Below, piece by piece: positions 1 to 6,877 of a DNA stretch of 23,737 nucleotides; position 1 is the first letter of the stretch, and every line of letters starts with the position of its first letter. This stretch comes from Deltaproteobacteria bacterium (lineage in GTDB: Bacteria; Desulfobacterota; DSM-4660; Desulfatiglandales; B25-G16): assembly GCA_019308645.1 (NCBI GenBank), contig JAFDHR010000027.1:1-23737 (forward strand), given 5' to 3'. The notes under the pieces are model-generated. The model had not been told where the DNA came from and did no database searches. It was given only the letters and a program-made list of their open reading frames with translations. The position numbers and the translations under genes were made by a program.

Positions 1-257
1 AATTCATACTCAAACTTCCTGACATATGGTCCCCCAAGAATTGACCAAAACTCCTCAATTTGTACTGCTTCCTTGGAAGGAAGAGACAAAATCTTTCTGA
101 AATTCCCAACAGGTGATCCAATAAACCTTGAGACCATTTTATTATTAAGGCAGTCCTCTATTACTTGACGTTCCTCTTTTCCAATGCACGGCCGAGACAT
201 AAATGGCTTATAGCGAACCGGCTTACCTCCACACAGCGCAAGGTTTTCTTTTTCCAC
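1..257 (-). CDS. DegT/DnrJ/EryC1/StrS-family aminotransferase, N-terminal part (runs off the left edge)
   Basis: The minus-strand reading frame opens with GTG at 257, preceded by an AAGGTG ribosome-binding stretch, and stays open to the window edge, giving about 85 residues. The protein begins MEKENLALCGGKPVR and later contains SRF and then FWSILGGPYVRKFE. The pattern 'A..GG.PVR', followed by 'GKEE...IE.CL', followed by 'GG.YVR.FE', is the usual N-terminus of DegT/DnrJ/EryC1/StrS sugar aminotransferases, PLP enzymes that aminate keto-nucleotide sugars in the cytoplasm. The PLP lysine lies outside the window, so the substrate cannot be guessed. It is the last gene of the left-running series and is separated from the rest by a decayed IS3 element, so it may not belong to the same transcript. 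Confidence 0.72.
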   Translation of the reverse strand, partial: MEKENLALCGGKPVRYKPFMSRPCIGKEERQVIEDCLNNKMVSRFIGSPVGNFRKILSLPSKEAVQIEEFWSILGGPYVRKFEYE

Positions 258-429
258 AGCTTACACCTTTTTCGTTTTGTCCATTAATTTATCATGGGGT
301 GAGTGTCCAATCATTATAAGCAGAGAGGAAACACGGGAATAATGGGTAGCCCATTGTCAAGACCACTTTTGGGCAAGGTTAAGATGTATGGAAACGGTCC
401 TGATGGGGCTCATGGTCTAGCAGCCTTCC
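258..429. other. Short intergenic stretch between aminotransferase and IS3 remnant
   Basis: This gap separates the partial aminotransferase from the 3' end of the decayed transposase. It should contain one end of the insertion sequence, but no inverted repeat matching the other side could be recognised. No gene, terminator or RNA is visible. Confidence 0.4.
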
Positions 430-1581
430 CTAATGACGAGGCACCCCAGTAAAACCTGTCCTCGGTGTCTTTCCTCCCAAGGTCTGGTGTGGCCTCTTGT
501 TGTTATAAAATTTAAAATATGTCCTGAGCTCCTTTACCAATTCTTCAACTCTCTCATAGTCCCTTGTATAAACAACTTCATATTTCACTATTCACCACAA
601 CCTTTCAACCATGATGTTATCCATGGCCCGGTCCTTGCCCCGCCACACTGATGGCGGGCAAGCGTCCATGCTGACCCGGATGCCATTGATCTTACAGGAC
701 ACCAGTGAGCGCACTCCCTGTATACAGGCTTCTCCCTCATCTCTATTGAACATCTCAGGCGGACTATAGCACCGCAGGCCCGTTCAAGGGCACTGACGCA
801 AAAGCCTTCTTCCATCATGGTCACTGAGATCTTCCAGGAAAGAACGCACCGGCTATCCCAGTCTATCATCACCGTCAGGTAAACAAGACCGCCTTTTAGG
901 CGTATGTATGTCAAATTACTACACCAAACCTGATTGGAATAAGTGATCTCCAGGCTTCTCAAAAGATACGGATATATCTTGTGTGCTTTGTCCGAAATAG
1001 TCATCCGTTTCTTCGGAGCTATGGATTCCAGACCCATCAGCTGCATCAATCTCTGCACCCGTTTCCGATTTATCTTGTATCCTTTTCTCTAAAGGAAACC
1101 CCGTATCTTGTAAGTCCCGAAAAAAGGTGACGAGTTTATTCTTTGTCAATCAGGCTCTTTAGCTCCAGATCCTCTTCTTTCTCAAATTTTGGTTCCCGAT
1201 AGTAACTGAATCGTGTCAATCCTCTCAGATCACATTGCCTTCGAACCCTTAGTCGCCTATGGTTTGGTTCCATCATCACTCGTTTCTCGGCAATGCTCAA
1301 TCGAGTAATCCAGTCTTTCCCGTCTGTGCACGGGTAGGTTTTAAGCCAGTCCACCTCTCCCTGCAGTTTACCGTCTTTCCGATATGGCCGATCACACTCC
1401 TGGTTTAAACGATCAGTTTCATTGTCCCGGTTCAGGCTGAATACTTTGGGGGCTGCCTCCAGCAGTTGCTTCTTCCAGATTAATTTGATTTACATGAACC
1501 CCACTGTGCCAGTTCATTTGCGGAACGTTACCTTTTGATGGCTTCCAAGACTACCTCAGTTGAAAAGCTCCGCCGTTTCAT
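430..1581 (-). pseudogene. Decayed IS3-family transposase (OrfA and OrfB), multiple frameshifts and stops
   Basis: Reading the minus strand in all three frames gives consecutive IS3-family pieces. OrfA starts at 1581 with MKRRSFSTE and meets an early stop. It resumes in another frame as WKKQLLEAAPKVFS and continues to GEVDWLKT. OrfB follows as 'LRGLTRFSYYRE', then after a frame change 'RLMQLMGLESIAPKK', 'YPYLLR', 'NQVWCSNLTYIRL', 'VYLTVMIDWDSR', 'NRDEG', 'KDRAMDNIMVERLW', a stop codon, then KYEVVYTRDYERV and FYNNKRPHQTLGGKTP, ending at 430. The order matches the integrase core of IS3 transposases. The first catalytic Asp is Asn (NLT instead of DIT). At least three frame changes and two in-frame stops make it inactive. 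Terminal inverted repeats were not identified. It separates the glycan genes from the left aminotransferase and marks past rearrangement. Confidence 0.85.
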
Positions 1582-1657
1582 TGGACCCCCTTTCTTCAAT
1601 TTCCACCTTAATATATTGCCTGGAGTCCGTTATTAAGTCCACTATACTGCAAAAATT

Positions 1658-2710
1658 TCAATCTGATAACAAATTGTAGTCGCGAGGAAATAAATATGAA
1701 AATTTGCTTAATTTGAAATCAAACTTGACAAGTTGATAAAATATTTTTCTAATAATATCCATATAATATACAGAAAACATATATTTTCTTATACTCTTTG
1801 CATAAATTAATAATTCCTGTTTATCATAGCAACACTCAGGCAAATTCCTTATAAGCCTTTCTAATTTTATAAATTCCTTATTTGTAATATAGCCTCTTCC
1901 TTTTAATAAGGAAATTATTCCCTTCTCCTTTGGAGACATTTTTTGTATCTTGTTTCCACTGTAATTTCTGCCTAGCAAAGTATATCTTTTCAATATATCA
2001 TCATACTTTATCTCAAGAAACTCTATTATATGATCAAGCACATCTTTGCTTCTGCCAACTAATTCTTCCAATTTGACTTTCATTGTATCATTCCCATCAT
2101 AATTCATCATCTCATTAGTGAGATATATTTTTATCAAATTCAAAATATTTTCAGTGAGATTATTATATACTTTAAAATGTCCCCATGAATATCCAGAAGT
2201 AGAATGGTATTTAAGATATCCAATAAATAAGTCTACAGGATTTCTTATCGTATATAAGTATTTAGCCCCTTTAAAATACTTTCTATATTCTGATAAAAAG
2301 AGGTTGTTTGACCTTATCACAAAATATTTTATCTTCTCATTTATATTCAACAAGGACTTATTAAAAGCATGGAAAATAATATCTATAATATCAGAAGGTG
2401 TTACTATCTTTTTTTCATGCTCCATCATAGTTTTCCAGAATATTTCAGAAGAGACTTTTGTCAGATCCAAGTTGTCTCCAAAATCCATTGGCATAACTTT
2501 TCCAAGATAATAAAACCTTGTGTTTTTATATAAATAATTTACAAAATCCCCCACTAATACGATCCCTTTTTCTCTCTCTATTTTTTTGAAAGTGAAAAGG
2601 ATATCAAACTCTAAAGGAAAAACTAGCAGTTCTGGATGACTATCCAGACTAGCCTGTAAAATTGTTGAACCAGATCTTCCCGGCCCTGCAATAAATACCA
2701 AATTTGACAT
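1658..2710 (-). CDS. Sulfotransferase-family protein (PAPS-dependent type)
   Basis: The product is 350 aa if ATG 2710 is used; an in-frame TTG at 2725 would add five residues. The N-terminus MSNLVFIAGPGRSGST (motif at residues 9-16) is the 5'-phosphosulfate-binding loop of the sulfotransferase family. YLYTIRNPVDLFIGYL (Arg156) matches the second, 3'-phosphate-binding motif, usually RNP.D. Such proteins transfer sulfate from PAPS to a hydroxyl or amine of a carbohydrate in the cytoplasm. The C-terminal half is lysine- and tyrosine-rich and not recognisable. The gene is visibly AT-rich compared with the nonulosonate genes, stands alone, and has a repeated intergenic module about 100 bp upstream, all suggesting later acquisition. 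The family is fairly sure. A glycan acceptor is inferred from context only. Confidence 0.82.
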   Translation of the reverse strand: MSNLVFIAGPGRSGSTILQASLDSHPELLVFPLEFDILFTFKKIEREKGIVLVGDFVNYLYKNTRFYYLGKVMPMDFGDNLDLTKVSSEIFWKTMMEHEKKIVTPSDIIDIIFHAFNKSLLNINEKIKYFVIRSNNLFLSEYRKYFKGAKYLYTIRNPVDLFIGYLKYHSTSGYSWGHFKVYNNLTENILNLIKIYLTNEMMNYDGNDTMKVKLEELVGRSKDVLDHIIEFLEIKYDDILKRYTLLGRNYSGNKIQKMSPKEKGIISLLKGRGYITNKEFIKLERLIRNLPECCYDKQELLIYAKSIRKYMFSVYYMDIIRKIFYQLVKFDFKLSKFSYLFPRDYNLLSD

Positions 2711-2937
2711 GATTTTTCGATCCAATTTCCAGTAATGTTAATACTCTAGAATTCTTGAAATCTATTCTTTAGAAAATATAGCTCTTCACACGAATTTGTC
2801 CATTAAATGAGACCTTTGAATTTCCAGGAAGAGACACAAACTGACCCTCCCCAACTCGATTTCTGACAAAATTTGTCACAAGTCTTTCAGATTGATACTC
2901 TCCGTGGTTGATTTTTCGTGGTTAGGCCCCTCTGTTC

Positions 2938-2959
2938 GCCCCTCATTTGGGGCTTTTTT
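2938..2959 (+). terminator. Terminator-like hairpin in repeat copy A, plus strand
   Basis: GCCCC, a TCATTT loop, then GGGGC, followed by six T residues. The five-bp GC stem with a T-run fits a weak intrinsic terminator for plus-strand RNA, opposite to all genes here. The same hairpin sits in copy B, so it is a conserved part of the repeat. Confidence 0.5.
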
Positions 2960-3148
2960 CATGCCCGGCGTGCCCTCTTTCCGCTTCGGGCACACTTCTC
3001 CCTCTTCTTTTGGGACGGCTCGCCGGTTTTACCAATCTCGCGTCTACCGCTCTCTCTCCGAACTGTATGCTCTACGAGCAGGAAGCCGGGCCGGAGGCTA
3101 TCCCTTCGTTTATGCTCAATCCTCTCTTCGCAAACTCCCCCAATACCT

Positions 3149-3178
3149 CCCCAGTGAAATATGCTTCGCATTTCACAG
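3149..3178. repeat. Imperfect hairpin box at the end of repeat copy A
   Basis: GTGAAATATGCTTCGCATTTCAC pairs GTGAAAT with ATTTCAC around a GC-TTC-GC tip with a two-base bulge. Copy B has the corresponding GTGAA...TTCAC hairpin at 5422-5444 with changed but still pairing inner bases, which hints that structure is conserved. Confidence 0.45.
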
Positions 3179-3279
3179 GGCACAGCACTGTTCAACTCCC
3201 TCATGGTGTTCTCACTCAATCTGCTTCTAAACCTCGAAAAACCTACGGGCTGGAAGCAGTCGAATGATCAACCTCCGGT

Positions 3280-3331
3280 GTCAAGGGGAAACTAAAAATG
3301 TACCAGTTATGGGAAAGTAAAAGTGTACCAC
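3280..3331 (-). repeat. Two tandem ~26-bp imperfect direct repeats, resembling IS21-family element ends
   Basis: On the minus strand the first unit reads GTGGTACACTTTTACTTTCC and continues CATAAC (3331-3306). The second reads CTGGTACATTTTTAGTTTCC and continues CCTTGAC (3306-3280). Multiple short direct repeats of this kind are typical at the ends of IS21-family elements. No IstA or IstB gene is present, so this would be a solitary end left by a deleted element. Assignment to IS21 is from memory of the pattern. Confidence 0.45.
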
Positions 3332-3459
3332 CCGGGGTTAATGATATCGATACCGAATATATTATAGAGCCGTACAAAGGTTTCCTGTATTGTTTCATTC
3401 AGAGCCCCTCAGCATCTACGCAATGAACAATATATATAGGTTTTTCATTCATGATCTTT

Positions 3460-3508
3460 GGTCTTTCCTCAAAAATGTGAGCAGGTCTAAAAGCAAACTG
3501 ATGATTTC
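3460..3508 (+). repeat. ~48-bp direct repeat, left copy
   Basis: The stretch ending AAAAGCAAACTGATGATTTC matches the stretch at 5103-5150 ending AGAGCAAACTGCTGACTTC, with one gap and scattered mismatches. The two copies lie just outside the two ends of the KpsS-like gene. Confidence 0.6.
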
Positions 3509-3580
3509 ATTTCATATTTGGTCGGAGAGAGGTAATCAGACAAAGTCCACGATGATATTAACTCATTAATCAGCATTCTT

Positions 3581-5071
3581 TTATTGAAAATTTTCTAGTG
3601 ATTCATATAACCTTTGCACCAATAAATTTAGGTACTCTAGTTTGATTTCAAAACCTTTTGGTGCAAGCTTCATCCCGGGAATATCCATTGATAAATCTAT
3701 CATCGTATTGAGAAAATTTAACCCTGCCCTCTTTCTTAAAAAAGAAGCTTCTCTATTATTATACTTATCGCATATCTCCAAAATTACATTTCTTAAATCT
3801 ATCCAAGACTCTACCGAATACACATGATCTAAGAAATTAAATATGTTATGCTTTCCAAATGAAATAACGGGAATCCCTTTTATAGCTGCTTCAAAGCCCG
3901 CTGTGCTCGAAATAACTACCATAGCCACACAATTCTCCATAATGGTCAAAGCGTGCTCCCTATAATCTACAAGCAAAACATTTGGGATTTCAGCAATGAT
4001 TGAATAAAATTCTTTAGGCCGCCTACCAATAGAGTAAATATGTTCTTTAACAGCCAACTTATAATTTGCTGGCAAATTTTTTGCCATAAATTCTATTAGG
4101 GCTAATTGCTCATTAAATTCAGGGGACAAGACCGACAGAGCAATCTCTGGTTCTAAATGAAGCGGATAGAAAAAATATCGCTCATTTTTTAGATCCTCAA
4201 ATTTAAAAAGCTTTATCTTTCGCAAATTAAGAAATTCAAAATAAGTTCTAAAGATAAATTTTAACTCACTTGATAAAAAGTATTTAGAAGGCCCCTCTAA
4301 ATGCCTTATCTTCTGATAGTTTCTTATTAATATTTGTCTCAATGCGTCTTTAAACACGAAAACAAATCTCTCTCTCTTTAAAGTCTTTTTACGTGCAGCA
4401 ATTTCACCTTTTGGTAAATCTATAATAATTTCTTGTAAATCTTGAATTCTTTCAGTATTTCTAAATTTTTCTTTTAAGCCCGGAAACGAAAGATATTCAT
4501 CAGTAGCCCAGTAAAAAAAATCTAGATATTTTGCCCAAGCTATAGTTCTAATTGCTATCCCGTTACCTCTAGCTATAACACATGCAGTTTTACCGATTAA
4601 TCCTCCAGGTGCGCCTATCATTATTTTAATCTTTTGATCTTTAAAGTATTTTTCCCAAAATAAAATAATTTTGTTAATAACATTAATAGATCTCAGATAA
4701 GTAGCATGTTTACTTAATTCAGACCTTGGGAAATAAGGAGCACCAGCAACAAAACCTCGTCCCAAATGCCTGTCTGTCTGCAAAATATCAACATATAAAA
4801 AATTGTATCTCTTCTCATTTTCCCTTGCTATTTCAACAGCATCATTTGAACTAAAATCATCACTAGTATATTCTTCAATAAAATGATCTGTTGATACAAA
4901 ATTTTCGAAACTTCCTTCCTGATCAAGAGATTTAAAAAAATTTAAATCTTTTTTTGTCGAACAAATACCATAAATATTGACACCTAAATCTTCTTTTATC
5001 TTGTTTGCCAAAGGCACCCATAGAAAATTTAACCATGCTATACACCAAATACATATATTACCTGATATCAT
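3581..5071 (-). CDS. KpsS/LipB-like capsular polysaccharide biosynthesis protein
   Basis: ATG 5071 is chosen because GAAGGA lies seven bases upstream; a TTG five codons earlier lacks this. The product is 496 aa. Around residue 300 is FFYPLHLEPEIALSVLS, then LALIEFMAKNLPANYKLAVKEH (about 322-343), a DYREHA box near 369, and VVISSTAGFEAAIKGIPVISFG (about 385-406). This series (PLH.EPE, VKEH, SS..GFEA...G.PV...G) is the C-terminal GT-B-like half of the capsule polysaccharide biosynthesis family, which includes Kdo transferases and surface carbohydrate proteins. The N-terminal half is divergent, with no signal peptide or membrane helix. The gene is AT-rich like the sulfotransferase, stands alone, and is bracketed by 48-bp direct repeats and by repeat modules, so it looks like an inserted cassette. 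The transferred sugar is unknown. Confidence 0.72.
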   Translation of the reverse strand: MISGNICIWCIAWLNFLWVPLANKIKEDLGVNIYGICSTKKDLNFFKSLDQEGSFENFVSTDHFIEEYTSDDFSSNDAVEIARENEKRYNFLYVDILQTDRHLGRGFVAGAPYFPRSELSKHATYLRSINVINKIILFWEKYFKDQKIKIMIGAPGGLIGKTACVIARGNGIAIRTIAWAKYLDFFYWATDEYLSFPGLKEKFRNTERIQDLQEIIIDLPKGEIAARKKTLKRERFVFVFKDALRQILIRNYQKIRHLEGPSKYFLSSELKFIFRTYFEFLNLRKIKLFKFEDLKNERYFFYPLHLEPEIALSVLSPEFNEQLALIEFMAKNLPANYKLAVKEHIYSIGRRPKEFYSIIAEIPNVLLVDYREHALTIMENCVAMVVISSTAGFEAAIKGIPVISFGKHNIFNFLDHVYSVESWIDLRNVILEICDKYNNREASFLRKRAGLNFLNTMIDLSMDIPGMKLAPKGFEIKLEYLNLLVQRLYESLENFQ

Positions 5072-5078
5072 AGAATAT

Positions 5079-5084
5079 TCCTTC
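5079..5084 (-). promoter_or_regulatory. Ribosome-binding site deciding the KpsS-like start
   Basis: GAAGGA on the minus strand, seven bases before ATG 5071. Confidence 0.6.
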
Positions 5085-5102
5085 AATAAAGTAATAACAG
5101 GT

Positions 5103-5150
5103 GGATCTTCTCCAAAAAATGAACAGTGTTAAGAGCAAACTGCTGACTTC
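5103..5150 (+). repeat. ~48-bp direct repeat, right copy
   Basis: Partner of 3460-3508 in the same orientation. It lies 31 bp upstream of the KpsS-like start codon and directly abuts repeat copy B. Confidence 0.6.
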
Positions 5151-5232
5151 GAAGTGAGACCTTTGAATTTTTTGGAATGAACGTAACCCTCTCCTCCAAC
5201 ACTTGATTTTTGACAAAATACAACAGAGGCGC

Positions 5233-5253
5233 AAAAATTTGTCACAAATTTTT
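5233..5253. repeat. 21-bp perfect palindrome in repeat copy B
   Basis: Arms AAAAATTTGT and ACAAATTTTT flank a single central C. It could be an operator-like site or the foot of a hairpin. The matching part of copy A (2866-2880) keeps only TTTGTCACAA, but has its own small palindrome GACAAAATTTGTC. Confidence 0.55.
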
Positions 5254-5304
5254 CAGATTTATGCTTTCTTTAGTTGATTTTTTGGTGGTTACGCTTTTCT
5301 TTTC

Positions 5305-5325
5305 GCCCCTCATTTGGGGCTTTTT
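5305..5325 (+). terminator. Terminator-like hairpin in repeat copy B, plus strand
   Basis: GCCCC, loop TCATTT, GGGGC, then five T residues: the same structure as at 2938 in copy A. It faces away from the coding direction, so it would act on an RNA made from the plus strand or protect against antisense transcription. Confidence 0.5.
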
Positions 5326-5893
5326 CCTGCTCTGCGTGCCCTATTGCCGCTTCGGACCCACCTCTTCCTTATTCGCTCTCAGATTGCTGCCAGAATCTTT
5401 GTGGTAGATTGAATGTTCCCCCAGTGAAATATGGCTATGCACTTCACAGCCAAGTCGACTACTCCGCAAGAGTGCTCCGGGTCTTAGACAAAGCTGAATG
5501 TATCTCCCAATCTCTTATATCCTATCGCTCCCCCCTTGAATTCTTCTATTATAGGGGGAAGAGTAGCATAATATCGCCATTTTTATAAGCTTTTTCAGTA
5601 TGTTATATGGTATCTGCAATATCCCTACTCGCCTGTCTTTTCAACAACTTTCCGGTTTTCAGCCCTCTGTTCGCTCTTTTTTCACTGACATTTTTCGGCT
5701 GGTTCTGCAAAGGTCTCGAACAGTGCAAGCAAAAAGCAGACAAATTTCTATCCTAGAAATACTCAATGTACTTCTGATGTTGAAATTTCATTATTTTTTA
5801 AATTGAATGAAATTTTTTCAAAGGCCTCATTGCATATCAAGACTAAGATCAAAAAAATCACACTCTACTCGCTGAAAAATTTGTTTATTATTT

Positions 5894-6874
5894 TTAGAAT
5901 TCTTTCCTCATAGCTAAATGCTGAATTTCTTCCATAATCAATTGGGTCTTTAGGGCATTCTCAAGGTTCCGGTAATCTGGGCGTCCTGAGGCGATTTCTT
6001 TTGCGATTTCTTCCAAAGGAAAAATAAAGCGCCGGAAGTTGCCTGTTTCCCTTATAACTTCTAAAGGCACCAACTCTCGATAGCCCTGGTATCTCTTGCT
6101 TTTTTCGAAACGATATGAACGAAGCACGGACAGATTGCGCTCCAGTATGTATTTTCCACGGTCTGTTATTATCTCCATCTCAAAAATAAGGTTATGACGA
6201 TTTCCACAGTAGACCAGATCCGCATATATTCCATCAGCCCCAGACATAAAGGCCGAATACCCGTTTCCCTCCGGATGGATGTATCTACTGGCTGCAACAA
6301 CTCTGATTTCAGGAAGTACAACCAGAAGCGAGTTAAGAGCATGACTGCCTACGGCTGTGAAAGGGCCGCTGTAATGGACCGAAACATGCACTATGCGTTG
6401 ACCAGCAGCATGTTGCAACATTTTAATGAAAAGAGGTTCCTCTTGCTTATAAAAATTAACTCGAACACATACGCCGCGTGCCCGTAGCTCTGTTGTAATG
6501 TCTATGGCCTCCTTCAATGCATCAAGCCCACACAAGGGTTTCTCCAAAAAAATTCCCTTAACATCATTCTTTAGGATCCTAAGGCAATCAAGATGAAACT
6601 CGTCAGGTGTGCAAATACTTACAACATCCAAGTTCTCTCGATCAAGCATCGCTTCGACTGTCTCATATACCCTCAACCCAGGCTTGCGTTTCAGAGCTTT
6701 TTCGCGTCGGGAAGCATCCGGGTCTACGGCGCAAACCAGTTCATAGATATCTGAAAGCCTTTCATAAGCAGTAAAATGAGTCCACGTTTCTACCGAACCA
6801 CGACGTTCGGGTTCTTCATCAAAAAGTATTCCCACTTGCCCCAGACCAATAATTGCCGCCTTTAGCCTCATCAT
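5894..6874 (-). CDS. Gfo/Idh/MocA-family NAD(P)-dependent oxidoreductase
   Basis: The product is 326 aa, close to the family norm. The N-terminal Rossmann fold shows AAIIGLGQVG at residues 6-15, then VSICTPDEFH (about 85-94) and GIFLEKPLC with the family's EKP lysine at 112. A C-terminal alpha/beta domain follows. These enzymes oxidise or reduce a hydroxyl of a sugar or nucleotide sugar. The usual GSH..D substrate motif reads GSHALN here, so the Asp is Asn. ATG 6874 follows the aminotransferase stop after three bases, so the two are surely cotranscribed and probably act in sequence, making a keto-sugar for amination. The substrate is unknown. It is the last gene of the compact operon: a repeat-filled gap follows, with no clear terminator for its strand. 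Confidence 0.85.
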   Translation of the reverse strand: MMRLKAAIIGLGQVGILFDEEPERRGSVETWTHFTAYERLSDIYELVCAVDPDASRREKALKRKPGLRVYETVEAMLDRENLDVVSICTPDEFHLDCLRILKNDVKGIFLEKPLCGLDALKEAIDITTELRARGVCVRVNFYKQEEPLFIKMLQHAAGQRIVHVSVHYSGPFTAVGSHALNSLLVVLPEIRVVAASRYIHPEGNGYSAFMSGADGIYADLVYCGNRHNLIFEMEIITDRGKYILERNLSVLRSYRFEKSKRYQGYRELVPLEVIRETGNFRRFIFPLEEIAKEIASGRPDYRNLENALKTQLIMEEIQHLAMRKEF

Positions 6875-6877
6875 TGA

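Larger units (their letters stand above)
2808..3178 (+). repeat. Dispersed intergenic repeat, copy A
   Basis: Copy A opens with TGAGACCTTTGAATTT. It shares with copy B (from 5155) a series of matching blocks in the same order: TTTGTCACAA, TTTCAGATT, GTTGATTTTT followed by a GTGGTTA box, CGCCCCTCATTTGGGGC plus a T-run, a GCGTGCCCT box with CCGCTTCGG, and finally CCAGTGAAATATG with TTCACAG. It is longer than copy B between the hairpin and the last box. The left edge lies 98 bp upstream of the sulfotransferase start. It looks like a mobile non-coding module (MITE-like) or a repeated regulatory module. Confidence 0.75.
2711..3580. other. 870-bp intergenic region packed with repeats
   Basis: No credible gene lies between the sulfotransferase and the KpsS-like gene. 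Short open frames exist on both strands around 2890-3270, but they have no family resemblance and low-complexity Ser/Arg composition. The region holds repeat copy A (2808-3178), two tandem IS21-like end repeats (3280-3331), and one copy of a 48-bp direct repeat (3460-3508). Between 3340 and 3420 the minus strand can be read as GALNETIQETFVRLYNIFG, which may be transposase debris, but it could not be assigned. Confidence 0.6.
5155..5829 (+). mobile_element. Putative MITE-like element containing repeat copy B
   Basis: The left end reads TGAGACCTTTGAATTTTTTG. The right end, read inward on the minus strand, is TGAGGCCTTTGAAAAAATTT. The first 13 bases agree at 12 positions. No transposase is encoded, as expected of a non-autonomous element of roughly 675 bp. 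The left part (5155-5447) is homologous to copy A at 2808-3178. No clear target-site duplication was found, and copy A has no obvious right end, so the outer boundary is tentative. Confidence 0.5.
5072..5893. other. 820-bp intergenic region filled by a MITE-like repeat
   Basis: No gene is supported. Short plus-strand frames around 5210-5590 and 5600-5806 look like no known family. The region contains the right copy of the 48-bp direct repeat (5103-5150) and a putative element bounded by inverted TGAG(A/G)CCTTTGAA ends (5155 and 5829). A run of C at 5529 and a run of G at 5555 can pair (TCCCCC with GGGGGA) across an AT-rich loop. Confidence 0.6.

Noticed and set aside
288..1627. Terminal inverted repeats of the IS3 remnant (GTCCA-type motifs near 288, 313, 1584 and 1612)
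   Set aside because: The motifs do not form an inward-facing matching pair, so the element's ends are left undefined.
2892..3267. Overlapping short open frames on both strands inside repeat copy A (72-112 aa)
   Set aside because: They are rich in Ser, Arg and Pro, resemble no family, lack ribosome-binding sites, and overlap a non-coding repeat whose second copy does not preserve the frames.
2808..5447. Integron attC sites between the AT-rich genes
   Set aside because: The GTTAGGC-like core in copy A is not kept in copy B (GTTACGC) and no paired inverse core was found. No integrase is present.
5210..5806. Plus-strand open frames of 65-104 aa in the gap before the oxidoreductase
   Set aside because: They cover the hairpin and palindrome of the repeat, are not conserved in copy A, and have no recognisable domain.
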